Of a stretch of DNA of 64,000 bases, positions 46,205 through 57,552 are shown one piece after another. Source of the stretch: Tenodera sinensis (Eukaryota; Arthropoda; Insecta; Mantodea; Mantidae); contig CM060967.1 of the NCBI GenBank assembly GCA_030765045.1, positions 24,243,784 to 24,307,783 on the forward strand, written 5' to 3'. The position numbers were made by a program, and so were the translations under genes. A model generated the notes under the pieces. The model saw nothing but the letters and a program-made list of their open reading frames with translations, had not been told where the DNA came from and searched no databases. Numbering within the stretch: position 1 is the stretch's first letter; each line of letters begins with the position of its first letter.

Positions 46205-46827
46205 ACTTTCTCTACTGGTAAGTAGGGGAAGTATTGTATTCCACCCAAAAATTCGATGTCGAGATTTCACCGGAAAGATATGTTTTGGGACACCCTGAAT
46301 AAAAAAAAAAAAGCATTTTTAGAAAAATGTCCGTCTGTGTGTCAGTCTGTCAGTCTGTGGACAGCATAACACAAAAACGAAAAGTCGGTTAAAAACCAAA
46401 GTTGGTATTTAAGTTTAATGTCTTTCAAGGATGCGGCACAAAGATTTTGAAGAAAATAGCCCCACCCTAAACTACTCTTTACATGGAACATTTTTGGAAA
46501 ATTTTTATTTTCTTGAACATGGCTCGAACGATCTTGATTAAAATGTCATATGTTTGAGATATTTTTATGACAAATGAAATGTATATCTTGAATTTTCTGG
46601 CTATAGCCACTGTAGTCGTATTTACTCTGGACGACTTTTGCATAACTGGTAAACCGTTAGAGATAGACCAAATCATACTATGCAAAAAATGTAGATCTTG
46701 CTAAAATACATAATTTATGTCTGAATAAATTTTCTTGTAGGGTGAACTATTTCTGAGATATTCCTTGTTATGTGTGCGAGTTTCGGAAAACTTAGAACTT
46801 CAGCAAAATGCAACAACGTTCATTTTT
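46205..46827 (+). repeat. Forward family-A copy, partial, first member of a dimer
   Basis: Starts at ACTTTCTCTACTGGTAAG and breaks off at AACGTTCATTTTT. Carries an open minus-strand frame (46479-46685). Confidence 0.92.
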
Positions 46828-47685
46828 ACTTTCTCTACTGTAAGTAGGGGAAGTATTGTATTCCACCCAAAAATTCGATGTCGATATTTCATCGGAAATA
46901 TGTTTTGAGGCCCCCTGAATCAAAAAAAAAAGTATTTTTAGAAAAAGGCCCGTGTATGTGCCTGTGTCATTCTGTGTGTCAGTCTGTGGACAACATAACT
47001 CAAAAACGAAAAGTCGGTTAAAAACCAAAGTTGGTATTTAAGTTTAATGTATTTCAAGGATGTGACCCGAAGATTTTGAAGAAAATAGTCCCACCCTAGG
47101 CTATCCTTTACATGGAAGATTTTTCGAAAATTTTGATTTTCTTGAAAATGGCTTTAACGATTTTGATTAAAATGCCATATGTTTGAGATATTTTTATGAA
47201 AAATGAAATGCATATCTTGAATTTTCTGGCTATAGCCCCTGTAGTCGTATTTACTCTGGATGACTTTTGCATAACTGCTAAACCGTTAGAGATACACCTA
47301 ATCATACTATAGAAAAAATGTAGATCTTGCTAAAATACACAATTTAAGTCTCAATAAATTTTCTTGTAGGGTGAACCATTTCAGAGATATTCTTTGTTAT
47401 GTGTGTGAGTTTCGGAAAACAGAACTTTCGTGAAATGGGTCATCGCTGTTCATTTTTTTATATGTGAAGTGTGCAAAGACAACAGAATCTCAAAGCTTTA
47501 AAACATTTGACTATTGCACAAAGACTACTGTATTCCCCCTTGCACCTACAAGGAAATTAGCAATACGATAATTTGTACAAATGTTTATCTTAACTAACAC
47601 GAAGAAGATATAGGAATAAGAGTTTGTAAGAATGGTTAGTACAAGAGTAGAGAAAGTCATGTGAGTGCAACACATCAGATTTTTT
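46828..47685 (+). repeat. Forward family-A copy, full length, second member of the dimer
   Basis: Starts ACTTTCTCTACTGTAAGTAG directly after the truncated unit and ends CATCAGATTTTTT. Carries an open minus-strand frame (47108-47305). A good full-length reference copy of about 858 bp. Confidence 0.93.
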
Positions 47686-47694
47686 GATTTGTGC

Positions 47695-47830
47695 TGCTCA
47701 CAGCGAGACTCATAAGTAGGTCTTTTTCTGAAAATGCTTTTGTTAGATTCAGGTACATATTTCTGTTAAAATCTCGATATCGAATTTTTGGGTGAAATAC
47801 AACGCTTTCTCCCCTTACTATAGTAGAATA
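47695..47830 (-). repeat. Reverse family-A fragment, diverged
   Basis: CTCGATATCGAATTTTTGGG and TGAAATACAACGCTTTCTCC match the last part of the reverse unit. Confidence 0.65.
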
Positions 47831-48469
47831 CAAAGCAAGTCTAATAAATATCCAAAAGGATATTGAATATTGGTGATTTTAAGCTTGAATCTAGATCTTT
47901 CACGAAATACACGTTGAATTCCTTTAGTAGAAATCACATCACAGTTTGAGTCTTGTAAGTTTGTGAACTAATATATCTTTAGAGAAGTCGAATGGCCGTG
48001 AAACAATTTCATAATTACAAAAATGTTTTCACTTACATCGAGGTACATTGCCTTCTGTCACGAACCTCGAACACCTGAGTTTAAACAAACTTATTCCAAC
48101 TTTTACGTTATCCTGGTGTAGATTAAACTTTCCCTCTCTCGCAGTACACAGTGTAATAGCAATAAAACTTGTGCCAAAGCCAAACGCCCTTTACACATGC
48201 AAGAAGCATTGAGGTTAAGTTTGGAACTAGGACAAGTGTGATTTCCCGCTGATTTGCTATTTTCTCTTCCTTCTTCCTCGTTCAAACTTTCTCCATGAGA
48301 ATGGAATAGGGCGCTGCTGGCGTTTTTTGCATGACTGAGTTAATCAAAGAGTAACTCCAGCAGCGCCAACTCTACTTTGAGAATTTCCTGCACCAGTAAG
48401 CATTAACGGTAAAAGTCGTGTTTCATTTTTTGCCTGCACGCTTACCGCTCGCCCCCACGTTTAGTGGGG

Positions 48470-48512
<43 letters not shown>

Positions 48513-49159
48513 CAGGGTGATACTTTTTTTTATTCTTTTCGCATTTTTTGCATCCATGTTTTCTGGTTTTTATATATTCGAAGCCTTCATCTTCTTCCAC
48601 GTTGATACAACCGTCTCACGGGAATTTCAGCGCTACGGAATATGTAGTAACTTTTTGTTTTTGCTGCTTTTGAAAAGCAATACTGTTATTAAGGAAAATA
48701 AGCTTGGTGATACACGGGATTAATTAGAGAACGTGAATACCTGTATACTGAACGAAATATTCTTTCACAACACGCAGGGAGACACAAAAACCTCTATGTT
48801 TCACTTTTTGAGGGATACCGGGCTCCTGTAAAGAACAGGAGGGGACCCAAATGAATTCTTTAACATACAAAGGTATATATGTAACTGTAAAAGAGGCTCC
48901 TGATAGTAATATTAATATTGAGAAGTAACATACTTGATTACTTGTTACTCATACACCAAACAAATTGTGTGATTCCAAATAGAATCGTGGATGGCAACTC
49001 AGCGACAGCAAGTGGTGGATAAATTCAGTAAAACGTTAATGAATTAACACTTTAAACATTCTTTCCGTTAAGGTGGCGTTAAATTCCATAACATATTTTG
49101 TTTACTTGTAATGAGGTAATAAAAACATGGTAAATTATATAAAAGATGTTTTATGGTGA
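47831..49159. other. Unassigned sequence with a hairpin and a GT run
   Basis: GGCGCTGCTGG (about 48310) pairs with CCAGCAGCGCC (about 48357), a small inverted repeat around 35 bp. (GT)n lies at 48472-48510. No gene recognised. Confidence 0.5.
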
Positions 49160-49425
49160 TATTTTCGTTACATTCCTTATTATTCGTGTAAATTTTGGAG
49201 AACTTATACTTCTTTCAAATGGGACATCGCTATTCATTTTTTTATATGTTAACCGTGCAAAGAGAACGGTATCTCAAAGCTTAAAAAGATTTAACTATCA
49301 CTCAAACCCTACTGTAATCCGAATTTTCCGTTGCGCGTGCAAGAAAACAAGCAATAAGATAATTTCTGCAAATGTTTATCTCAACTAACACGAAGAAGAT
49401 AAAAGAATAGGAGTTTGTCCATTAC
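49160..49425 (+). repeat. Forward family-A 3' fragment
   Basis: From ATTCCTTATTATTCGTG through TATGTTAACCGTGCAAAGAG to CTAACACGAAGAAGAT and GAGTTTGT. Confidence 0.8.
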
Positions 49426-49439
49426 AAGTACACAGACAA

Positions 49440-50335
49440 TTTAACTAGCCGTGCACCGTTTCATATGAGGATCCAACAAACGCTTCAAGATATAAATTTC
49501 TCAATTTCTCCAATAATGGCAACAAACCCTTATGGTAACTGCATCTTTCCCCTGTGGAGACTTCAACCAGCGCAGATGAACTTTAACCTTACAAAGAAAA
49601 TTCCGAAAGCTGATAAACACACCAGCATCTATAAACAGATGTTGAGTTAAGTACTAGGAAACATCCAGATTACAAACAAATATATACTGACGTACGAAGA
49701 TTAATAACAATTGTGGTTGCACCATCATTATTGACCCTGACAACAAGATACTTCACACATTATCATTCCTGTGTACTATTTTCCTATGTTAATTATTCGC
49801 AATCGAAGAAGCCTTGTCCTATATTAATGAGCTGGATACAGAAACACATTTTCTCGTTCTAACTGATTCCAGAAGTGCTCTTTTAGCCATTCAAGACCTT
49901 TCAACATTTCACCCTCTCATTAATGAAGCACATCATCTCCTTCATTGCATCTTCTTGAAGAAAACCGTAGTATTAATCTGGATTCCGTCACAGACATGGA
50001 AATGATTTAGCCGACAAAGCAGCCAAAGTAACAACAAATCTCACAAGTATAAATCCCAACATCACAATTCCATTTAAAGACATCAACGTTTGCATTAAAA
50101 GAATTTTCCGTGACCCACGGAAAAGTTCTTGCATCACATCTCCAAGAACTAAAGTCCACGACGCCAGAAATAGTTCTACAGCACCATTTTCAGTCAAGTT
50201 CCTAAATCGCCGAGACCAGATACTCATAACAAGAATCAGAATAGGACATACGAAGTTCACACACTCTTATATCCTCTCTAAGGAACAACCACATCAATGT
50301 ACAACCTGCAATATAAGGAACACTATTCAACACAT
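49440..50335 (+). pseudogene. LINE pol C-terminal relic: linker, RNase H and zinc knuckle
   Basis: The order of pieces is FPLWRLQPAQMNFNLTKK (linker), IYTD followed by GCTIIIDPDNKILHTL, EEALSYINELDTETHFLVL, TDSRSALLAIQDL, IWIPSQT, and after a frameshift HGNDLADKAAKVTTNL. This is the RNase H fold with its D, E, D and D positions recognisable, as in jockey/I-group LINEs that degrade the RNA of RNA-DNA hybrids. The tail HQCTTCNIRNTIQH is the CCHC-type knuckle found near the end of these proteins. Frameshifts near 49700-49810 and 49995 show that it is dead. Confidence 0.78.
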
Positions 50336-50344
50336 TGAGTTAAA

Positions 50345-50675
50345 AAAGCTCGTATGTTTATAAAGGACTAAGACAAAGGTGCAGATTGTCACCAATATTG
50401 TTTGATCTATATTTAAATAAAATAATTGTAGACTGGAGAACAAAATATAAACCAAGAGGGTTAGTTTTAAAGGATACTAATATAGGTACCATCATATTTG
50501 GAGATGAAGTACTCCTGGCTGAAAATGACACAGAATTACAAAAAGCAGTCAAACATTTAAAATGAATATAATATGAAAATGTCTGGAAAGAAAGAGAAAG
50601 CAATTACAATAGTAGGAGGGCAAATAGTTATAGAAGAAGATATCCTCAAGAAAGTTTCAACTTTTAAATAATTAC
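50345..50675 (+). pseudogene. LINE reverse transcriptase relic, left part (split by a hAT element)
   Basis: YKGLRQRCRLSPILFDLYLN corresponds to motif B (GLRQGCPLSPxLFNxYIN), and FGDEVLLAENDTELQ to the region of the catalytic box (normally YADDxxLLAENExDLQ), in which the second Asp reads Glu. The frame then changes, and VSTFK ends at the insertion of the hAT element. It differs in type from the RNase H relic just upstream. Confidence 0.78.
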
Positions 50676-52878
50676 TAGGGCAAGGCAATTAATGATTTTG
50701 CATCTTTTCCTTATGAAGGTTGAAACATTGCTTGCATATACAGAAAGGTATGGCATTGACTAACGAGTTAAATAAAAGCAATTTGTTTGGGCATTTTTGT
50801 GCATTTTCTTACTTTTTTTACGGATAATCATTTTTTGCAATTTTAGGTCATCTTGAGCATTTTTAACACTTTTCCAGAAGATTGGGAGATTATTTGTATT
50901 TAATTCATTTTTTTAAAATTAAAATTCAGTATTTTTCCTTGTCAATAAAATTTGTTGGATTTAAGTAAATGCTATGCTAACTCCTACCCCTATTTTTCAA
51001 GGTATGTGGTTAATGGACTTGCCCACACTCCCAAGGAAATTCCTATATCCAGGTAAAACGGCATCGTTGTGGTGTTAAGTGAGGTGATTAGTTGTTCCTA
51101 GCACCTGTATGAGCAAAATGCCTAAAGTGAAGGGAACTAAGTGTTAAATTGAAGGTATTTGTTTCAAAATATAGAGAAAATATTTTTACACGGACAGTCA
51201 TATATTATTCTGCAAGATCTGTGATGTGAGAGTGACTGCTGAAAGAAACGTTTACAGTAGAACAACGAATGTCACAGGAGAAGCATAAACGTGGCCTGCA
51301 ACGACTTGAAAATAAATCCAGTGTAAGCTTACTAGGCAAAACTTGTTCAACATTTTCGCCATTTTGTGAGAAATTATGTGAAGCATTTTTATGTGCCGAT
51401 ATTCCACTTCACAAGCTGAATCATCCTAAGCTGTGCGCTTTCTTAGAAGAGGAGACAGGAAAATTACGAGTAATTCCAGGTCCCCGAACATTGAGAAGAA
51501 CCTACGTCGATCAGTGGTACAACAAAACTTTGCAACAAATAAGAAAAAGGACTGGAGAAAAGAATACATTAATTTGTATCGACAAGACAACAGACTCTGT
51601 AGGCCGTTATGTAGCGAATGTTATTGTTGGAGTTCTAGAAGGACACGGCCCCGGAGAACAATTTCTATTACATTGTGAGCAGTTGGACAAAGTGAACTAT
51701 TCAACCATCAGTAGTATTTCACCATGCATTGAGAATACTTTGCCCAAATGGGATTCAAAATTCCAATGTATTGCTTTTTTATAACAGAGGCAGCACCCAA
51801 CATGATAAAAACTGCTGTTTCTTTAAGTGCACTCTACCCAAAAATGGTGCAAGTGACATATTTAGCACACGCATTACACCAGGTCGCGGAAGAACTACGT
51901 GCAAATTTTCCTGAAGTGGATAAATTAATTGGATGCGTCAAGAAAGTATTCTTGAAAGCCCCCTCTCGAGTTGTAGCATTCAAAGCAGAAACTCCAGAAA
52001 TTCAACTGCCCTTTTCACCTGTTTTGACTAGATGGGGAACATGGCTCGAGGCTTGTAGTTATTATTGCAAGAATTTTAACGTAGTGAAGAAAGTAGTTGA
52101 TTCTTTTGATAATGCCGAGTCTGTGTCAATAAAAAAGGTGCAAGAACTGCTGGTTGATAATGAAATTGCGGGTAAACTTTCTTACATAAACACCAATTTT
52201 GGATTCCTTCCTGATGCAATAACTTCTCTGGAAAAATCCCAAATGACATTAATGGAACAGCTACAAATAGTGGATAAAGTAGTGAATGATTTGAGCCGTG
52301 CATATGATAAAAAGGATGATGCAGTGGCAATGAAAATAAAGAAGTGTATAGACAAGAACAGGGGGTACAAAGCATTTTGTTCAATTGGCAGTGCTTTGTC
52401 TGGTGAACAGTTTTCTCTTGCTGACTGAGTTAAATCCAGGAGATATTGCTTGCTTTCAGTATGCTCCAATCGTTTCTTTTGAAGTAGAGAGGAGCTTTTC
52501 CATTTATAAGTCAGTACTAGCAGATAATAGTCATTTTAGTTTGAGAATCTTCGCCAATTTGCGATTGTTAACTGCAACTTAAAATTGCACTGAAATGGAT
52601 TTTTCTTCAATAAAAGATACTCTAACATGTATATTTGGAATTTTCTTTTAAATTTTGATTTTATGTTATATTTTATGTAACATAGTAACAAAGTGAGTGC
52701 TTAATGTGGTAATCATAATGATGATTATGATTAATAATATTTTATTGGTAATTCTTTATATTTTGGTAACATTTTTGTGGTCATCTTTTTGGGTCATTTT
52801 TTGTAATTTTTAGGTCATAAATACATTTTTTATTTTGCATTTTTTACCAAGTTACAGGTCATTAAATGCCTGGCCCTA
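50676..52878 (+). mobile_element. hAT element nested in a LINE, about 2.2 kb
   Basis: Left end TAGGGCAAGGCAATTAATGA and reversed right end TAGGGCCAGGCATTTAATGA differ at only two of 20 positions. The 8-bp duplications ATAATTAC (50668-50675) and ATAATTAG (52879-52886) match at 7 of 8. Removing the element rejoins the LINE frame as STFK-x-LGS. Carries a nearly complete but broken transposase. Confidence 0.93.
51118..52582 (+). pseudogene. hAT transposase (CGGBP1-like type), frameshifted
   Basis: ATG at 51118 starts MPKVKGT. A BED-type zinc finger follows: FYTDSHILFCKICDVRVTAE, then HMSQEKH, the Cys pair and His pair being in place. 51269-51784 is open (LGKTCSTFSPFCEKLCEAFL, NTLICIDKTTDSVGRYVANV), and a frame change leads to 51748-52428 (LTRWGTWLEACSYYCKNFN). 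A last shift gives FQYAPIVSFEVERSFSIYKS near the C terminus, the hAT dimerisation signature also found in CGGBP1-related proteins. At least three frame breaks and an early stop inactivate it. The mostly open frames suggest moderate age. Confidence 0.85.
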
Positions 52879-53115
52879 ATAATTAGGCTCAAAAACATCC
52901 ATTTAGAATACAAAAGCAGATAGTGAGGAAAACAAATTAAATGGATGTCTAGAGACACTTCGACAAAAGGATATGAAAACAAGTGGAGTCTGCACAACAT
53001 CGTATCCAAAACAATCACTTCCAGAACCAGAACCAGAACCAGAACCTCCTCAGGTCGTGCAGGTTCTCCTGTACGGTGTGTCGTGTTTGCACAGCACCTA
53101 GCCGCTATTGCGACT
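52879..53115 (+). pseudogene. LINE reverse transcriptase relic, right part
   Basis: Continues the RT split by the hAT element: LGSKTSI, KADSEENKLNGCLETLRQKD, LHNIVSKTI and VLLYGV correspond to the thumb region (YLG...KxRINxGxxCLN... LLYGSETW). A (CCAGAA)n run (53020-53046) is inserted before VLLYG. Confidence 0.72.
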
Positions 53116-53267
53116 TTATCTGTGCAATATGGGAGGTTGTCCTTGTGTTGTCATGCGTTTGTGTCCTGGGCAAAGGTTTCTTTCTGTATGCCTAATTCAG
53201 GATACAGAAAGGGGGCAGGAATAGGTGTTGGGTAATGATGTGTTGGAGGATGGGAGTGGCATTACCC

Positions 53268-53677
53268 TTATCCAAGGACGTCCTTGGGTAAGCGGTAACT
53301 TTTGCTTCTGCGAGGTGCTCTGTGGTCATAGTGACCTAATGCCCGTGCCAGCGGATTGGTGTGGGAGTTGATTTTGGAGTGCATGGTTCGGGATCGCTCC
53401 TTTACCAAGTCCTCGATGTAGGGAAGTCCTGATTGGGTATGAAGGATATGAGACGGGAATCTACGTCCGGTATTGAAGATCATTCGTAACGCCCTGTTCT
53501 GCACCGACTGTAGTTTGAGTATGTGAGATGGTGCTGTTGATCCCTAGGCTTCGCAGCCCGATAAATCCTTAATTTAAGGTGGTTGGGCATAGTAGATCTG
53601 AGGATAGGGTCTGTCTGAGCGCAGCGTGACCAACTTTGGCCTTTGCGCGGACGTGTGGGGCGTATATGTACTGTCAC
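53268..53677 (-). pseudogene. Jockey/R1-like LINE RT C-terminal relic
   Basis: Reading leftward, HLKLRIYRAAKPRD, a frame change, LQSVQNRALRMIFNTGRRFP, LHTQSGLPYIEDLVKERSRT, and HTNPLARALGHYDHRAPRRS with KSYRLPKDVLG. This is the familiar C-terminal end of insect jockey-type RTs (QNRALRMILNAP...LPYIEELVKERARTMHSRI...NPLARxLG). The upstream catalytic part is absent. Confidence 0.85.
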
Positions 53678-53779
53678 TGTTAGCAGATGTCTATAAATGT
53701 AATATGTGATATTATCTGGTTCTTGATTTTTGACTAGTATATAATACTTCCTCTACAGCCCGACCAATCAAGATAAAAT

Positions 53780-53968
53780 ACCTTATAGGATGTTTAACAC
53801 CACACAGCTAAAGTTCCACCCTGTCTAAAACGAACAGCAAACATGAAAAGACATAGTAATAGAGAATACTCTATCATCTATTAACAGACAGTGAAAACAA
53901 GTGAACTGGACGCCACCCTAACGCCATCTGCCCGGCACGTGTAGAGGCAGAGAGTGTTGTGTACATTT
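53780..53968 (+). repeat. Family-C short interspersed repeat, copy 3
   Basis: AAAGTTCCACCCTGTCTAAA, ACATGAAAAGACATAG, GACGCCACCCTAACGCCATC and GTAGAGGCAGAGAG follow copy 1 at 10478 in order. Confidence 0.75.
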
Positions 53969-54169
53969 TACTTGCTATAGGTATCAGCCGTCCCACGCTA
54001 TATTGGGATCAAAAACAACCTAATTGTTGTTCAGAGTCTCCTTTATGGGGCTTGAGGTTGTTTTACGTGCTCTAAGTCTACGACAGGGGAGCGGCTTGAC
54101 TTAAATGCTCAGGAACATTTGCACTCGCCTTTCTCCGGGTGAATCCACGATCTTTGGAACCCTTACCCA

Positions 54170-55008
54170 GCGACGTCTAACGTTTGCGAAAGAGGGGAGC
54201 GTGGGTTTACAGCTTTCCATTGGACATTTAACCCTCAGTCGTGTATTGTGTTGCAGTAGCGGGTTGGTTATATGTAAGCAGCGTTTAATTTACGAAAGTG
54301 CTTTTAAATCTTATGCGATAAACACCTGTCCATTGGTGACTAATTTGCTACTTCTTACGTTTAAGGAAAATATCAATATTTGGCGACAAGGCCTTAGAAG
54401 ATACACCAAGTGATCATCGCGTAATATATCGCGATACAGACTTTCAATGCAGTTCAATTTGAAGTAAGCCTGTTCGCAAATGTAAGTAGAGCTATACTTA
54501 TTCTTATACAAACTACTCTTGCAAACGTTTCTTTCTCTATCTACTTTATTTTAACCGATATAAGCATTTTCAGAAAGTATCTTATTGTGAATTTTCTTGT
54601 AGGTGCAAGGGGGAATTATGGAAATACGGTAGACTTTAAGCCATAGTGAAATGTTTTAAGAGCTGCTTTCTATGCGATGTCTTTGAAATTTGGTTCTGTT
54701 TGCAAGGCCAAGAAATAAAAAAGAAACGAATAACATTCTCATTTTAAAAAAAAAGTATAAGTATTGGTAAATTCAAACAAGTAATAAAGAATACCTCGGA
54801 AATTGTTCACTCAAAATAAAAACGCATTATTTGACATAAATGGCATCTTCCAACAAAATGCACATTTAGTAAGCTTTTGTGTGTCTTTTACTGTTTGCCA
54901 TTTATGCATAAATCATCCAGGATGAAGAGGTCTTCTGAGGACATTCCTAGAAAATTCAAGATACTACTTAGAAACTGCCATAGAATCGCCTGTTTGTGTC
55001 CGTTACTG
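54170..55008 (-). repeat. Diverged reverse family-A relative with extra arm, copy 2
   Basis: Matches 17215-18000 over its whole length: GCGACGTCTAACGTTTGCG, ATTGTGTTGCAGTAGCGG, AGATACACCAAGTGATCATC, GGTGCAAGGGGGAATTATGG, GATGAAGAGGTCTTCTGAGG and GACATTCCTAGAAAATTCAA. The shared arm shows this is a distinct subfamily. Confidence 0.72.
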
Positions 55009-55439
55009 GATACAGACTGTCCCTCCTACTGAAGTGGAATGGGGGGGTTCTCCAAAAACAGAAGGTTGGAAATCCCTGCTCTGAACCTTAGACCACAGAG
55101 CACGACAAGCACAATTACAAATACGGAGTGTTAAAGGTATAAGTACACATACTATAATTGAAGACAGGGTAATTAACAGCATTGCATCCACATTTGCTTC
55201 ATTGGCGGACCTATAATCTTATTTAGTAGAGTGGTATGCTTTTAGGTTGACTAGTATCTTCAAGTAGGCGTGCCACAGAAAGCATGACGCAGCGGGACGC
55301 ATGCTATAATGTGGTAAAGAATACTGTATCGAAACTAAATTCATATGCTTTCTGCAAGGTCAATGACCTCAGATTATCTAGTACAGTGGGTCGCGCATTG
55401 ATTTGAATATTGAATAAAAACACTAAAGGTAACAGAATA
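55009..55439. other. Unassigned sequence
   Basis: No gene or known repeat recognised. Confidence 0.4.
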
Positions 55440-55625
55440 CCCGAGATTAGGAAGAGAACGGATATGGGAGACCCAATTATCATGGCAGAAGTTCTCAAAT
55501 GGAATTGGAGAGGCCACGCTGCAGGGATTTGTATGAAGTTATAGAAAAACCATGTGGAACCCAGAAAGGGAGCAAGATGGGTGCGTAGGCTGAATTTATA
55601 ATAGACAATGACCGAAGCGTGCAAG
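55440..55625 (+). pseudogene. LINE RT C-terminal relic (KWxWxGH motif)
   Basis: IMAEVLKWNWRGHAAGI, NHVEPRKGARWVRRL and TMTEACKKYRSV line up with the tail of many RTE-like LINE proteins (LKWRWAGHVAR...RRxGRPPxRWxDD). Stops interrupt it. Short and therefore less certain. Confidence 0.5.
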
Positions 55626-57550
55626 AAATACAGAAGTGTGCAAAGAACTCTTTATGTAAAATATTGTAACAAAACGATAAAATCATTCGTTACTTTCCTA
55701 TCGCGTTATTCTCTTTCAAAATGTTATCACAAAAACACAGTTCTCTTCCACTAACGTTAAAATAGTCCACACTCACGATTGTTTCTTCACATTCTCTGAC
55801 TCTCGTACACTAATTCCGACGATACAATCACTCGACACTCGTCAAATCTCCTTCAAGACAACCGTACCATCCACACACGCACACACCCATACACCTATAT
55901 CGAACTCACTGACGGACCTAAGTCTGTAACTCTCTCTTCTGCTATTTCCTCGCCACCTTATATAACGAGAATGACGTAACATGGATCTTTCTCGAATTCC
56001 ACAAACACTCCGGCCACCGGAAGCCCTAGAAGGCTTTTAATGCTGGTCCTATATGAACGCTCTGAAATTCCGTTCTCTTTCCACGGCCAAGACAAAAAAG
56101 TGAACAACGACCTTCCACTTGTGAAAATTATAAGCATTGTAAAACTCGCATATCTCCGCGATGACTTAAGTTGTGCACTTTGGAAATATTCTGAATCCTT
56201 GCGAGCAAAGCTGCAATTCTAAGTTGGTAACCTGAAAGAGAAAAAGTGTGAACCTTGACATTGAAGGTAGGCTATGTACATTCTGTTCCAGTTTTCCTAT
56301 ATCTGTTCGTTTCCTTCACCACTTGCTATTGGCAAGCACTCACAATTCAACCGCTGCAGTTTTCTTTCGATTTGGTTTCCAATATTCGGTTTCCAGTGAC
56401 GGTTATTTTGAGGTAGTACCCTCTCGAGTTAAACACGACGTGACTAACTGTGAAACTCGATATTACACCACCGGCAGGCAGCTCTCGTTTTACACAAGAA
56501 GTCCGGGATACAAGCAATCTCTCAGAGAAAAGACGGGGAAAAATGTGCAAGTCGCAAACCTATTCCTGTTAAACCAATACCTTGTTCAAAGTAAAGAAAC
56601 TGTCTGAAAATGTCCTTTTAAATAACCTAATTAAGAGTGTTCTGAGAAGAATTGTGTTGCAAAATGATAACGAAATTACAGGCACAAAAGTAATAATTGA
56701 AAAATAATGTAAAAATGATAATGCTTTTCAATAAAAAGGAATGGGTAAAACGCTTTATAATCGACGTACATCGGCCGACAACAATATGAAAAGATTGCAA
56801 CTTTTAATAAAAGACATCAGAATTAGTGTAATCCGTTCAAAGCAAAATCCACGCATACCCTAGGAGAGAAATCTCATAGCTTTATCCGTGGAAAACGAGT
56901 GAATCAAAGGGACTTTGAGACATTATTAGGCGGCGTGAAGCATTCTAACTCTTATCATCGACGTGTGGCCGAGAAAATACAATTTGCCATCAATTATCAG
57001 ATTCTACGATTTTATGTATTAGTGAAAATCGTTTTTATAATATGTATTCTTCTTTTTACTATCAAAAAACTTTATAATCGTTTCGTATCGTTATACAAGG
57101 TAACATTCATATAAAATTTCTCAATTTTGGATCCCAAGTATTTCTGTGACTCATGGCAACTTACTCTTTGATCGTTATTAACGTGACGTTTATTTTTAAA
57201 CCGTAAAATCAAGATGTCAGAAGTCAGTAGATATGATTCAGTAGTTACAATTTCGAGTGATAAGATTCGGAACATCTTAATTCCTCAAACCCAAACAGAA
57301 AATCATTTCACAGAGCTTATCATTAAATTCATGACCCAATTTAGCACCCATTATCTATTGTCGTACGCATGCTTACCCCGAGAAAAAGATGTGTGTTCAC
57401 CACTAGAGCAGCTGGCGGCGGATTCATTGAAGACAAGATATCACAGACGCACCAAAATTGAGGTAAACCAGACAACTAATTCTATTACTCTATTTTTAAA
57501 ATATAGAATGTGTTTGCTGCGGAAATATTTCTTTTTCTATTACGTATATA
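55626..57550. other. Unassigned sequence with a family-A scrap
   Basis: 56040-56170 (CTCTGAAATTCCGTTCTCTT, AAGTGAACAACGACCTTCC) resembles reverse family A. Open frames at 56248-56607 (119 codons) and 57214-57555 (113 codons) show no motif I know and no splice context; they are left uncalled. Confidence 0.4.
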
Positions 57551-57552
57551 AG

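Noticed and set aside
48028..48076. Possible micro-exon on the minus strand between AAACTCAG and GTAAGTG
   Set aside because: About 40 bp with a weak polypyrimidine tract, and the peptide does not fit the RYK family.
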